Origin: Trachythela sp. YZ-2020
Taxonomy: Eukaryota; Cnidaria; Anthozoa; Malacalcyonacea; Clavulariidae
Direction: 5' to 3'
DNA length: 64,000 bases
NCBI GenBank assembly: GCA_016169945.1
Contig: JADLSH010000377.1
Coordinates: 2,162,001-2,226,000 of the forward strand
This document shows positions 1 through 13,460 of this stretch, piece after piece. The notes beneath the pieces were generated by a model that was not told the origin of the DNA, did no database searches, and saw nothing but the letters and a program-made list of their open reading frames with translations. The position numbers and the translations under genes are program-made. Position 1 is the stretch's first letter, and every line of letters begins with the position of its first letter.

Positions 1-3000
1 TAACCAGTTAAAGTACTCAGTCGCATTGACTTGGTTAGGACATATTCACAACAGCATAAGAATGTTTGACCTTTCAGGAGAAACCATGATAAATTCAGGA
101 CTGCTCATGCTTAATGCATTGCAAATTTTTTCCGTTGTTGACTTCACAGCTGTGGCTGTCAGAGGGAAAAAATGGAGTATTACTAGGAAGCAATGACCTC
201 AACTCCCGAATGTTTTTGTACCATACCCGGAATGCTATGTTGCCTGAGTTACCACTTTGATCTCTATATAAATGCAACACATGTATGTTTATGAATCTTT
301 GAAATAATTTTGCCATGAACAGCAATAAGATAAATTACAACAATATAAGAATTTTACCATATACCAATTATACAATTAATTTGTATAAGCAATGACATTA
401 TTGTGTTTTTGCAGATTTGAAATCCAAATTCAAATATCAAGGTTCAGTGAATGAAGATCCTATATTATATTTATGCATAGAATCATATTAACATTTTTGT
501 CTAGCCGCGGGCCTTCACATATTATTGTCAGAACAGACAGGGTCTCAGTTGTGCGCGCACTAAGACAAATATTCGAATGGCAATGAGTTGAAATGAGTTG
601 TGCTTTACATATAGGTGACTCGCATTTCCAAATGCAAAATTATTTTGCGCACATGTATATATTTTTAACGCTTTTATACACTACAAAAATATGCAAATTT
701 CCTTGCGTGGCAGTGTCCAATTACTCATCGCAGTAAACATGGGTTTCATGTGGGAATTCCATGTGGTAGAACAATACATGGAAAATATTGATATTTTGAA
801 ATAGATGTTACAATATTTGATGTCTTTCATGTTTCGTGATATATTTAGCTTGTCTCATCCTGCAGACTATGCTAGGGTATGCATCTACTGACAGCGCGCA
901 AGCCACTGGGTCAATGCCAATAATTACCGTCTACTGAATATAATTTGTGTTGCATATTTGTTTGCATGTTTGTTTCAAGAAGCTAAAGAATAATAACAGT
1001 CCCGCAGCATTCCCTACCTTGCAGGTAACCTAGTATCTAACTTACTAGTAAATCATGAGCTGAGTTGAAAATAAATGAATTTTTACGTTTAATCAATGTA
1101 TGATGTATTTACATCTGATAAAGAATTAGAGATTTGTCCAGGTTTGCATAAACTATAGGTTCAAGCTACTGTGCGTAAATAACTACAAATTTAAAATAGT
1201 TTTAATTAAAAGTCATGGCTATGTAAGTTAAATGCTTTTGCAGTGATAAGTAAGATGAAGCATGGATTCGCATCCGGTGTGTATCTGGTTTGTCTGAAGA
1301 AAATCTGACTGTTGTGACAGCTTGATGATGTTTAACTTAGGCCTGTTTCAAACGTCGCATTTTGCCATGCTCCGAATGCAATAAAAACAATGGAAGATGA
1401 GGCATTTCAGCTGATTATTTATTGTTTTGAATGCATTCGACACGTGCAAAATTATGCGATGTTTGAAGTATGCTTATTTGACAGGCATATGCATGCAGTT
1501 TAAATTCTACAGTATTTAGTCTAAGTCCGGAGCCGGAGCAACAAGATCTTCGGTGCCTTGTTTTTAGATAAAAATTCATGGACCACGTATTTATTGGTTT
1601 AATATATATCATGGTATATAGATGTGAAGATGCGTGGCCTATATTATCTATATGAGAAGTATAAAATACAAATTATTACAGGATACGATAAACTCAAAAG
1701 TCAACTGGCAGCCTGTAAATAGTGATGAAACCTTGAACTTCTGAGGAAAAGTCCTACTTTACGTCGGTGAATTAATTCCGGATAGATAGCCCACACGGCG
1801 GTTTCAATTTAGCTATTGGATAGCGCGCAGAGTATTTAACGCTCAGTTTAATTATAACGCAATATAATTTTTGATTTTCATACTGTTTTGAAATTCATAC
1901 CATGATTGTAATCTCTGTATTTGCATTTAGCTCGGCATATAGTTTGATATTGCCACCGGGTCAGGGATCTGTTGGTTGATTTTGTTTTTGATTAACAGGG
2001 TTTGAGTGCCAGCAATGAATATGCGGATCAAGTAACAATAAACTGTGTTGCTCGGTACTGAGAACCTGTATCTACTGTATACCTGTGCAGACAGGAATGC
2101 CGGCAGATTACAACACTTGTTCTGCACATGCATGCATTGTAGCTTGCGCAGTATAACGGGCCAATATTATGCTGCTTAATTGAGCTTACAAACAGGTCTG
2201 TGTATTATGAAAGTCTGCAATGTACAAATATTTTTTGATATTATATTCGCGAAATATGACGAGAACTGAATTAATTAGCATGCCAAACAAGATAGCCGAC
2301 ACATATGACATATGCATTATCATAACTTGCTAGATTAACCACCACAAACGAACGCAGTCACAAGATACACGTTCCTTTCAATGATATTTATAAAATCCGT
2401 GTGTTTTGTGTGTACAAGTAAAACGAACTTTAAAACAGTTCATATTTGCACTCACGCATAATGGGGTTTGTATATGTCTCTACATTCATATAGGATTGAC
2501 ACCCAGGACTGACCCCCGTTGGTTTTGACGTCATATACATGCATGCTGTAGTTGTCACCACTCTAAAGTAAATCAATGCGTGCCTTCGGTTTAATTCGAG
2601 GCAAATTAATCTACTATGGCCTACTGTACATTAGATATATGGTAAATATGAGTGAGAACACGGCGGTAATCTGGTTTAATACCGCCGAATATTTAGTATG
2701 CACCAGTTCAAGGGCGGACGTTCATATACATGTTATATATTGTCGGTATAACATACGTGGTGAATCGAAGTAGGAGAGAAAAAATCTGGCGAGTCATTGT
2801 AAAATTGCATATATATGGTAAGTTCAGTTGAATATGTCTTAGCAATTTAGCATACTTTATAGCCAGCTAACTATATGTATAGCAGTAAATAAGTGTCCAA
2901 GGTCTGAAGGTCGATTTTACATGGATACTTTGCTCATCACTCATCAGGCAAGTTTAATGAATAACGACTCAAAAATAAATAAATGTACTCCTATGAACCT

Positions 3001-4620
3001 CATGACGATAAAGTTAACATTTCTGCGTTTAGTTAACTTAATCTAGCCCCTTATAAATCCACCGATTGTATTAGTACCTTTGGTGTGCACGATTTAAAAC
3101 CTGCTTTATTTTAAATATATGCTGGCTGAAAACCAAATTGGCGTTACATGACATGCCTTTTTGATATAGTATATACAGAACATGTTAACTAATTACTGTA
3201 GCTATCTATTATAGAAAGATTTATCTAATGCAATACTGGTATATAACTCGCTTTAGATTGCTTATTATGACAAGAGGAAATTGATGTATCGTTCAGATGG
3301 ACGTGAATAAACATCAGTTGAAGGGTTGCCAGACCTTCAAAGTGGCTTGGCATGAGGCTTGCGTAGTTTACCTTGGTGGTCACATAACTGGGATAATTTA
3401 AATAGGGTGCATTTACCCAAACTCAAAGAAGAAGTGCTTACCAAGTTTATAAAAACATTTTGAATGAATTTGTGTGTAGATGCAACCTCAAAATTGCGAG
3501 GATAATAATAGGCAGGACAAGCATAAAAGATTTTGCCAGACACATGTCATTGTGTTATGTTGTTATGTTATGCTTACTTGACAATGTGGATGTCTGGGGA
3601 CGTCTTGCTTGAATTATCGTAGGTAGGCAGGAGGCACAAATTGTGTCACAAGTTGATGTCTCGAAGTGAATGAGGATCACTCTTTTGTTATATTGGTGAG
3701 TATAAACTCCCCTGTGCATGGGTTTGGGACTGTCGTTTCTATATGGGGGGCTGGAGTGTACTTTCGAACCGCTGTTTCTATATGGGCAGTTTGCTATTGC
3801 TATATGCCTTAGGAAAAAAAACTGTGACTTGCTGCCAGGGTCGAGTATTAGGTTGCTTTTCAGGGTGGAAATCCGGACATTCGGAATTGCGGAACGCCGG
3901 ACATTCGAATTTAAGTTGCGGAACGCCGGAGTTTCCGATGTTAACTAACAAAAATTTACCATTTATGCCAGGTCTTAGACATGGCATAATTGGTTTCCTT
4001 TTCAGGGTACCATAGCTAGCGCAGGTAGCTTAGAAACATTTAGACAGTTGACATTGTATGCTATTTTCTATCATTAATTTCTGTGTAGATGGTCTAGTAT
4101 GGAGGAAAATAAAATATTTCCTGATGAAATTCTTAGAGATACATTAGTGACCACCAAGAACTTAGTTAATTAATAACATGTATTGATCTAGAGTTAATAA
4201 TTTGCGGTTGGCGACCGGCGTAAGGTGATGTCGTTAAAATAGTGTCATTTAAATGCAGTTTTCTGGAACTAAAGTATATGCAGCTTTATAGGATGTGCCG
4301 GGTTTTTTGTAGATTAACCTCGGCCTTTGTGTGGTTTTGGACACCTTAATTACGCTCCCTCACTAAAACTGTAAAATTACTTCACCTAATTATTCCTACA
4401 CCGAAAGTTGGTGAGGAACCTGTGATTAGGTGAAATTTAAAAACGGAAAAGAAAAAAAAATGCGGTTCAAACAGCATAACACTTGTATATGTGGTCGTGT
4501 GCTCGCAAAATGAGAGCATATAACTGCAGTGTAGGAAAAAATATGGCAACAAAAATGGCGACCATGGAATTGATGTAAATAACTAAATAAATAATAAAGA
4601 GAATGAAACCAATGTCTATT
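1..4620. other. Non-coding stretch, no gene recognised
   Basis: I see only short AT-rich open frames with no recognisable motif. A local repeat of the phrase 'gcggaacgccgga' and related CCGGACATTCG motifs occurs near 3,868-3,935. No RNA gene, long repeat or mobile-element end could be supported. It may be intergenic, or intron/downstream sequence of the minus-strand EGF gene that begins just to the right. Confidence 0.5.
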
Positions 4621-4699
4621 GTATAGGAGCCTTTGGTGTTGGTGCAGTTTGCGTTGGAATTACATTCATTAGCATATTCATCAGAACACTCATCTACAT
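4621..4699 (-). pseudogene. Partial EGF exon (type B) at array end
   Basis: The acceptor side is intact (AG at 4700-4701) and the N-terminal half of a type B EGF exon reads as in the other copies. The sequence diverges before the last cysteines at about 4,621, where the other copies continue with the GCAATTACAGTAATAG stretch. The duplicated unit breaks here, so this exon is truncated and probably not used. Confidence 0.7.
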
Positions 4700-7600
4700 C
4701 TGATAGAGCAAAAGATGAGGAGAATCAATACAGATAAAATACGCTTGTAATTTTACAATATATATCTAAAATATTAAATATATCTTAAAATATTGGCAAA
4801 CACATTGGCTGGAAGAGGCTGGGCATCGCAGAACTTCATACACAACTCGCTAAAGTCATGAATCATCAACAGTCAACAACTATCCTCGTTGAAAACACCA
4901 CCCTGTCTGCCTAGCTACAACGTCTGCTCGTCCAATCCCTCGGACACAGATTCCGTACAACCAATGATCTTCAGGATTTTCCCCTAGCTTTTCCGGGACT
5001 TTAAATGTAGCAATTTCTTGCGCGAATTTCGATTTACTTCTCTAAAATTGAAGTTTGCTAGAAGCGGATTATAACACGCGCCAACCAATAGTATAATGGA
5101 TCTCTAGTCCATCAGCATATATAAACACTAGTCAATTCTGGAGTTTCTTTTACGTATGAAAATAATATATATATATTTGTTATGATAACAATGCAAAATT
5201 GTAAAATTGTATATTAATGACTTTAAAATTTTCAAACCCTAAAATTATCACTTTGCCCAAACGTGTCGAGCTTTTTGTATTTAATCTAGCATATCTCATT
5301 GCATAGAATCGTATGCGGGCTCCACCCCACTACACCTAGCACACCCTCGTGCACAATCGCAGCATCATCGTCCACACACTCAGTAATTTCCATATAGTGT
5401 TACTGCCACAAAACCATCGATATACACAACAACTACAACAAAAACAATTACTATTACTATAACTCCAGCTACAAGAACAACTAAAAAAACACCATTGAAG
5501 GAAAATTTTCAGGCATTCAGTGTCTAAAATTCACAAATACCTGTGCAAATTTTCCCATTTCCTGAATATCCAGCGCGACAGGTACAGTTGTAAGAACCAT
5601 TGGTATTGGTACACTCTGCATTTGTATGACATTCATTTGTAGATCCTTTGGCGCATTCGTCAATGTCTAAAATGTTAAATATATTGAATATATGTTAAAT
5701 CTATATACCTGTGCAACTCTTTCCATTTCCTGAATATCCATGGCGGCAATAACAGTAATAGGATCCTTTGGTGTTAGTGCAGTTTGCGTTGGAGTCACAT
5801 TCATTAGCAGATTCATAAGAACACTCACCAATATCTGATAGAGTAAAAGGTAAGGAGAATCGATACAGAAAAAATACGCTTGTAATTTTACAATGTATAT
5901 CTAAAATATTAAATATATCCAAAAATATTGGCAAACACATTGGCTCAAAGAGGCTGGCCATAGCAGAACTTTATACACAACTCGATAAAGTCATGAATCA
6001 TCAACAGTCCACAAGTATCCTCGTTGAAAACACCACCCTGTCTGCCTCGCAACAACGTCTGTTCGCCCAATCTCTCGGACTCAGATTCCGTACACCCAAT
6101 AACCTTCAGAATTTTCCCCTAGCTTTTCCGTGACTTTAAACGTAGCTATATTTTACGCGAATTTCGATCTACTTCTCTAAAATTGAAGTTTGCTAGAAGC
6201 GGGTTATAACACGCGCCACGCATTGGTATAATTGATCTAAAGTCCATCGCCATAACCACTCGTCAATTCTGGAGTTCATTTTACGTATGAAAATCATAGA
6301 TATATATTTGTTATGATAACAATGCAAAATTTTAAAATTGTATATTAATGACTTTAAAATTTTCAAACCCTAAAATGATCACTTTGCCCAAACATGTTGA
6401 TCTTTTTTTTTCAATCAATCATATGTCATTGCATAGAAACATATGCGGGCTTCACCCTACTCCACCTAGCACACCCTCATGCACACTGCCAGCATCATCG
6501 TCCACACCCTTAGTAGTTTCCATATAGTGTTACTGCCACAAAAACATCGATATACACAACAACTACAACAAAAACAATTACTACTATTATAACTACAGCT
6601 ACGACAACAACTACAAAAGAAACACCAAGGACCGAAAATTTCCAGGTATGCAGTGTCTAAAATTCACAAATACCTGTGCAAATTTTCCCATTTCCTGAAT
6701 ATCCAGCGCGACAGGTACAGTTGTAAGAACCATTGGTATTGGTACACCCTGCATTTGTATGACATTCATTTGTAGATCCTTTGGCGCATTCGTCAATGTC
6801 TAAAATGTTAAATATATGGAATAATTTTTGAAATTTTCAACATCAATATTGATAAAGATATTGGAATGCAAAGATATTCTATATACCTGTGCAACTCTTT
6901 CCATTTCCTGAATATCCTTGGCTGCAATTACAGTAATAGGATCCTTTGGTGTTGGTGCAGTTTGCTTTGGAGTGACATTCATTAGCAGATTCATCAGAAC
7001 ACTCATCAATATCTGATAGAGTAAAAGGTGAGGAGAATCAATACAGATAAATTACGCTTGTAATTTTACAATGTATATCTAAAATACTCAATATATCTAA
7101 AAATATTGGCAAACATATTGGCTGGAAGAGGCTGGGCATGGCAGAACTTCATACACAACTCGATAAAGTCATGAATCATCAACAGTCAACAACTATCCTC
7201 GTTGAAAACACCACCCTGTCTGCCTAGCTACAACGTCTGCTCGTCCAATACCTCGGACACAGATTCCGTACAACCAATGATCTTCAGGATTTTCCCCTAG
7301 CTTTTCCGGGACTTTAAATGTAGCAATTTCTTGCGCGAATTTCGATTTAATTCTCTAAAATTGAAGTTTGCTGGAAGCGGATTATAACACGCGCCAACCA
7401 ATAGTATAATGGATCTCAAGTCCATCAGCATATATAAACACTAGTCAATTCTGGAGTTTCTTTTACGTATGAAAATAATATATATATATTTGTTATGATA
7501 ACAATGCAAAATTTTAAAATTGTATATTAATGACTTTAAAATTTTCAAACCCTAAAATTATCACTTTGCCCAAACGTGTCGAGCTTTTTGTATTTAATCT

Positions 7601-9084
7601 AGCATATCTCATTGCATAGAATCGTATGCGGGCTCCACCCCACTACACCTAGCACACCCTCGTGCACAATCGCAGCATCATCGTCCACACACTCAGTAAT
7701 TTCCATATAGTGTTACTGCCACAAAACCATCGATATACACAACAACTACAACAAAAACAATTACTATTACTATAACTCCAGCTACAAGAACAACTAAAAA
7801 AACACCATTGAAGGAAAATTTTCAGGCATGCAGTGTCTAAAATTCACAAATACCTGTGCAAAATTTCCCATTTCCTGAATATCCGGCGCGACAGGTACAG
7901 TTGTAAGAACCATTGGTATTGGTACACTCTGCATTTGTATGACATTCATTTGTAGATCCTTTGGCGCATTCGTCAGTGTCTAAAATGTTAAATATATGGA
8001 ATAATTTTTGAAATTTTAAACATCAATATTGGTAAAGATATTGGAATGCAAAGATATTCCATATACCTGTGCAACTCTTTCCATTTCCTGAATATCCATT
8101 GCTGCAATTACAGTAATAGGATCCTTTGGTGTTGGTGCAGTTTGCGTTGGAGTAGCATTCACTAGCAGATTCATCAGAACACTCATCAATATCTGATAGA
8201 GTAAAAGATGAGGAAAATTAATAGATAAAATACGCTTGTAATTTTACAAGGTATATCTAAAATATTAAATATATCTAAAAATATTGGCAAACACATTGGC
8301 TTGAAGATCCTAGCCCAGGCAGAACTTCATAGACAACTCTATAAAGTCATGAATAACCGACAGTCCACAAGTTTCCTCGTTGAAAACACCACCTTGTCTG
8401 GATTGCAACAACGTCTGCTTGCCCAATCTCTCGGACTCAAATTCCGTACCACAAATAGTATTATATTTTCACTGGACGCTTCACCACGCAATACTTTCAA
8501 CCGTGAATATGTAAGGATGTGGATAAATAATTTTCAGCCAAGCTTACTGCATTGTCTAAATAACGCCTTTAAAATTATAGTTTTATTTAATACTTGTTAA
8601 ATCAATCTATATAGCACACAAGCTGTTCTATCCCTATTGCTCAGAAAAAATAGCTAGGTTTAATATCACGGAAAAGTTAGGGGAAAATCCTGAATATCAT
8701 TCCAACTGACACTCTTTAACATTTTCAAATACCTGCGCAAAGTTTCCCATTTCCTGAATATCCAATTCGACAGGTACAGTTGTATGAACCATTGTTATTG
8801 GTACACTCTGCATTGGTATGACATTCATTGGTAGACCCCCCGACACATTCGTCAATGTCTAAAATATTAATTATATTTTAAAATATTTGAAATTTTAACT
8901 ATGCAGTAATTTATTCAATATTGGTGTAGATCTTGAAATGCAACTATATTCTATATACCTGTGCAGCTCTTTCCATTTCCTGAATATCCATTGCTACAAT
9001 TACAGTAATAGGAGCCTTTGGTGTTGGTGCAGTTTGCGTTGGAGTCACATTCATTAGCAGATTCATCAGAACACTCATCTATAT
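4621..9084 (-). CDS. Tandem EGF-like (calcium-binding type) exon array, partial gene
   Basis: Minus-strand array of EGF-domain exons, each exactly 126 nt, phase 1 at both ends, with GT donors and AG acceptors. Two alternating types are present. Type A: 8733-8858, 7854-7979, 6674-6799, 5541-5666. Type B: 8959-9084, 8067-8192, 6887-7012, 5709-5834. Each encodes six cysteines and ends in a G-Y-S-G-N-G-K core; most start D-I-D-E-C, the calcium-binding EGF signature. The 5709-5834 copy has D-I-G-E-C, losing one calcium-site acidic residue. Equal phase lets exons be added or lost without breaking the frame. The product should be an extracellular or membrane-anchored multi-EGF protein. No signal peptide, transmembrane segment or terminus is visible, so this is an internal part. 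The TSR exons at 15.3-16.3 kb on the same strand may belong to it. Domain identity is certain; gene identity is unknown. Confidence 0.88.
4810..8480 (+). repeat. Coding-like relic repeated in EGF introns (4 copies)
   Basis: Four copies of a plus-strand segment that translates to a similar peptide (AELHxQLxKVMN, then LVENTTLS, then LGxxFRTxN) lie at about 4810-5000, 5948-6137, 7118-7318 and 8298-8480, once per long EGF intron. The last copy is open for 99 codons (8301-8600). The first and third carry the same in-frame TAG after CTGTCTGCC. It looks like the relic of a mobile-element ORF trapped in an ancestral intron and copied with the EGF exons. I do not recognise the family. Confidence 0.55.
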
Positions 9085-9955
9085 CTGATAGAGTAAAAGA
9101 TGACGAGAATCGATACAGATAAAATACGCCTAATTTTACAACGTAAAGCTAAAATAATAAACATTTCTAAAAATATTAGAAATTTTAAGTGAATAGTGCC
9201 TTATAGAAAAATTGATATATGTTTTCAAGTATAAAGATGTTCTATACATATACAATTGTTTCTTTTTCCTGAATATCCAGGAAAATGAGTTACTGTGCAA
9301 ATGGCGGACGCATTTTTCTGAGCTCCTTAATGTGTCAACAATTGTGAAAATTTTCACTATTTTACTCTTGGCAACGCTAAAATTTTTATAAATTTTTGTT
9401 TTTAATTTGTTGTTATAAATAATGTTTTATAAATAATGTTTCTATTTATTCGCTTTTTGACTATTCTATTATTATAAAACTGCCGTTTTTTGGCCTAATT
9501 TTTGCTTTTATTTTGTGAAAATTTGACGAAAAATTGGATGAAAAGACGGCGTATAGTTGGCTGTTTTGTTCAACTCTAGCTTTGCCTTTTACTGTATTAT
9601 CGGACTGTAGTGATGACTATATATTTTCTGTTGAGGATTAAACGTTGTTTCTGGTTCTTAATTTAGACGCAAAACAATTCCCAGCCGTAACTGTGGACTA
9701 CCCCGACATGTGATGCAGATAATTGGCCACTATCGTTGAAACTTAAAGCAGGGATTCAACTAACGAACACTGGCTTAATTACTATGTATTTGGTGATGCT
9801 TTCCGGTGATATATGTCCAAACCCAGGGACTAGCTACTAGTACTAATGCTTTCCATGGTGTGATGGATTGTCTTTCTTGTCTGACGACGAGTCCACCATT
9901 GACAGACTTGGTTGTTCGATTGAAAACGCTAATCATTTAAGTGATCCGGTATCCG
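9085..9955. other. AT-rich intronic or intergenic stretch with an EGF-exon relic
   Basis: Near 9,255-9,282 a 'tctttttcctgaatatcca' run matches the start of the EGF exons on the minus strand, then diverges, so it is a degraded exon. The rest, to 9,955, shows nothing I can name. Confidence 0.45.
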
Positions 9956-9959
9956 AATT

Positions 9960-10345
9960 TGAAATGCTTAATTGCGATTATTGTGATTCCTACCCGTTCT
10001 TTAACTTGTGTTTCGGCCAGCGAGGCTTACAATTTGATCACCGGAACGTCAGTAGGCTTACGGCATGTAAGTTCGATCAAATTAAACTGTTCCTTGTTGG
10101 TAAGGATGGCCAACCCCAAATTGATATGCTCTTTCTAAATGAAACACTCTTGAAGCCGAATATATAGATTGCCGATGTACCTGGATTTACTGTTTACCGT
10201 CGTGATCGAAATAGCAAGCAACTTGAAGGTGGAGTAATTGTTTTTATACATGATTCATTGAAATGTAAACGAAGGACAGATCTCGAGGTTTGTAAATCTT
10301 CAGGTTTTCTGTTTGGAGGTTTGTCCTTTCAAATCAAACAGGTCG
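9960..10345 (+). pseudogene. LINE endonuclease (EEP) N-terminal fragment
   Basis: The frame 9868-10167 contains 'FDHRNVSRLTACKFDQI' followed by 'QIDMLFLNETLLKPNI', the N-terminal strand and the catalytic-Glu motif (N-E-T) of an APE-type endonuclease as found in CR1/L2/Jockey-type LINEs. After a TAG at 10165-10167 the same frame continues with a V-P-G-F-T-V-Y-R-R-D-R-N-S stretch (10,168-10,215) typical of the same domain. It is decayed: one in-frame stop, then loss of similarity. Frames upstream of 9,960 have no recognisable content. Confidence 0.6.
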
Positions 10346-10639
10346 ATGTTTTTTGTTAGAATTTATCGACCCCATCTTACTCTGTAGGGAAAGACATTGA
10401 ATTCGAAAAGTGCTTGGAATCGATCTATTAACTAAACATGCAAAGAATTTTGCTGGAAATTTAAACATTAACTTCCTTGACAAATCTCTATTTAATAAAC
10501 ACCGTTTAGTCAGAGATATTCGAGTATGAATTTCCATGAAGAACTTCAGGAGATTATCAGATAAATTCCAGAAGCTCTAAAAGAGCATTTCTCATAATAA
10601 CACGTCAAAATTATTAAACAGGTTCAGTAGACATTTTAA

Positions 10640-11093
10640 ACAAGGTAGGTCTTCCTAACCTACAAACCAGAAGGGGGCATCCATTAGCCATCCTAATGTA
10701 CAAAGTTAAACATAAAATTTTACCAAATTATTTAGCTAAACTTTTCACCAATAAAAATGAAATTCATAATTAAATACGAGACAAAGCGAATTTAGCTTTG
10801 CATTTCCTCAGCCTCATAATAATTACATGAAAACAGCTTTCGCCCACAGGGGTGCTGAGACCTGGAATAACCTTCACGTCGACTTAAAATCACAAAAAGT
10901 ATTTCTGGCTTTAAAAATAAAATCAAACATCTGTAAGTCTTGTAAATAGTTGTATATAGTTCACTGAGTTTGAATCTAATCTTTATATTCTAATTACTGT
11001 TTACGGGCTATTGGAAGATCACTCGTCCAATTTTTTGGTGAATATTTTGGTGAAATAGCACCGTAGTTAATAAAGTTCAATAAAGTTCAATCT
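10640..11093 (+). mobile_element. LINE 3' end fragment with short repeated tail
   Basis: Around 10,850 a plus frame reads H-R-G-A-E-T-W-N-N-L, the motif close to the C-terminus of CR1/L2-like reverse transcriptase ORFs (family form: F-x-G-x-x-x-W-N-x-L). About 240 bp later the segment ends in a repeated tail, AATAAAGTTC twice (11,069-11,091), as LINE 3' ends often do. It is probably the 3' part of the element whose endonuclease lies at 9,960, or of a related copy. Confidence 0.45.
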
Positions 11094-11990
11094 ATTAGAA
11101 ATCCCATAGGATACAGCATTATTTCGTCTTTTACGAAATTAATTTAATTTAATTTAATTTAATTTTTTTTAATTTAATAGCTTAGCCCTTTGTACAAATA
11201 TAAACTATGAGCACATGACAGGGAATCCGCAACAGCGCAAGCCAATTACTACGGCCCCTTTAACAACAACAAACATAATAAAAATATAGGAACAAGTTGT
11301 TTCCTTGTCCTCAGAGGCAAGTCGTAAGATGCTATTTCAACACTAAACCAACTTTTAAACTCATATAATAACGAGAGAAACGATTAAACAAAGAATACTA
11401 CTTTGAGGACAACGAACTAACTCTTTCCGAAACATGCAACAAAAGGAAATACAATATCTACATGCAACATGAGATCGGATAGGTAAGACTACGAACACAA
11501 TTACACTTTAGACAGATTGTTTTGTAAGAGCGAGGATCGTCAACGTCGTAAGAAGTTCTTAATGAAGTCATGTAATATTTAGAAAGAATAGACTTGAATG
11601 TCGAGAGACCACAAATCTCCAGTTTTAGTTCTTCCGCGAGAATGTTCCAGACACGGGTTGTTCGTATGAAGAAGGGTGGTTGTTTTGCATTTGGGTATGA
11701 TGAACTTGGTGGCAGTACTGGTGGAAGATCTCGTAGGTCTCGAGGTTCGGATGGTTGGAATCAGAGAAGGTTCAATCGCCAGACTGCTGAGAGAAATTGT
11801 TTAACTGTGACGGCTGGGAGAAATTGTTTAACACTATCCTGGATTCTGGTTGCCTTGGCGTCAAAAACGTGTTAAACATGTCAACCAATGCACCTTGGAT
11901 GAACAGGGGCATTCTTCAAGGGACCAAGTGTTAAAATTAGCAAAATTTTGTGGCCATCCTGATAATTGATCGAATTATAGGTCAACGAGA
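11094..11990. other. Gap with (TTTAA)n repeat and an unrecognised ORF
   Basis: A (TTTAA)n simple repeat lies at about 11,138-11,178. The plus frame 11594-11875 (93 codons) is rich in Gly, Arg and Ser, with a near-duplication of 'RNCLTxxxGRNCLT', and matches nothing I know. The following stretch to 11,990 may be decayed retroelement linker. Confidence 0.35.
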
Positions 11991-11999
11991 AATTGAGTT

Positions 12000-12714
12000 G
12001 TGAATATGATAAAGAGTGCTAGGAATAAGTTTTACAAAAGCTGTATCGATGATATTGTGAACAATCATAGGAGGATGTGGAAGACAATTAAATCCTTATT
12101 GAGTGATACAAGTGGAAGACAGTATTTGGATTTTCTAAGAGATTACCACAATAATTCTGATGCTGAACCTGTTGCGAAAAGAACTCTAATTTTTCATCTG
12201 TCGTTGACAATCTACGTTCACTACTGCCCGATATTCTCTTTCACATTACTAAACTGAAAGGTTTAGACAACCTGGCTTTCGCAGGCATCACAGCACAGAG
12301 ACTGCACTAGTCAGACTCATTGAGCATTTGTTATTCAACCTGAACGAAAATTAAGTGAGCGGTCTAGTGCTTGTTGATTACGGTAACGCCTTTGATATGG
12401 TGGACCATAAAGTCCTTCTGTTAAAGTTGAAAAAATATGGACTAGATACTCGATCGTTGCAGTGGTTTCAGTCTTTTCTTAGTGATAGACAACAATTTGT
12501 CTCTGTTGATGGGAAACGGTTTGAAATAATACACGTTCCACACGGAGTGCCATAGGAAAGTATCCTTGGAACGTAATTGTTTATTTTATTAATCAATGAC
12601 CTCCTTTATGTGACCTCCTCGAATGTTTCAGCCGACCTAAACGCAGACGATACAACTTTAGCAGCCTCTGCCGATGTAAATGCCATCGATATACTCCGGT
12701 CCTCTTTCAGTCAA
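12000..12714 (+). pseudogene. Decayed LINE reverse transcriptase fragment
   Basis: The frame 12000-12257 resembles the linker before the RT domain (W-K-T-I-K-S-L-L). The frame 12355-12555 has 'DYGNAFDMVDHKVLL', RT motif A, and ends at H-V-P-H-G-V-P, motif B, before a TAG that replaces the Gln of the usual G-V-P-Q-G. The frame from 12577 has 'FILLINDL' and then A-D-L-N-A-D-D-T-T, a damaged Y/F-A-D-D catalytic motif. Similarity ends abruptly near 12,715, where another retroelement fragment begins. CR1/L2/Jockey-like by motif spacing; non-functional. Confidence 0.7.
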
Positions 12715-12764
12715 GGCCGGCGAGAGAGGGAAGCAGGGGGGGGGGAATACCCGGTACCTGGGCT

Positions 12765-13460
12765 GTAACAACAGAAGGTCAGAGCCACCTCGGGGCAGTC
12801 ATAAGATCTATAGATTACAAGGATCAGTACAGTGGTGATAAAGTCCTGAAATGGGACGAAGAAATTGAAGCACTCTCTAAAATTGCGAAGAATCAACCTC
12901 ATGCAGCATATGTTGCCTTCACAAAGAGCTATAAATCCAAATTTACATATTTCATGCGGACAATAGAGTCTTTTTAAGAATATGTAGATCCAATTCACGC
13001 AGCGATTGATGATCTGTTCCTCCCAACACTCTTTGGGCAAGTGGAACCGCTTCACGGTGAGCTACTTCAGCTCATGACGTTAACGCTAGCACAAGGTGGC
13101 CTGGGTATACCAGACTTGACGATAGATGCCCCACGACAATATGCTGCATCAACATATATAACGACATCGCATGTTGAATCTATTATCGCACAAAGTCCCT
13201 TCAAGGCGATAGGCGAGAAGTCCACAGAGGATCGTAAAAGATACCACCAGTCACTCAAAATGGCTGCTGTAAAAGCAGGAATGGAGACCATCGACTCCTC
13301 CCTGCTCAATTACCTTCTCTGTTTGGTAAACCAATTGAGAGATAAGGGAGCAAGTTTGTGGCTTAATGCCTCACCCCTTGAAGAGCAAGGCCTGGTCATG
13401 AATAAACAAGAATTCAGAGACTCTCTGCGACTGTATGATAAGTATGGTGTTGTGCGATAG
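12765..13460 (+). pseudogene. Retroelement polyprotein C-terminal fragment
   Basis: The frame 13041-13460 (139 codons) has 'LAQGGLGIPDLTIDAPRQYA' and 'DKGASLWLNASPLEEQGL'. Upstream, plus-strand codons from about 12,765 read H-L-G-A-V-I and then F-T-Y-F-M-R-T-I, with an in-frame TAA at 12,976. I remember this combination from the region after the reverse transcriptase in abundant cnidarian retroelements, but cannot place it in a clade. The reading stops at TAG 13458-13460, where related proteins continue towards a Cys/His motif. Confidence 0.5.
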
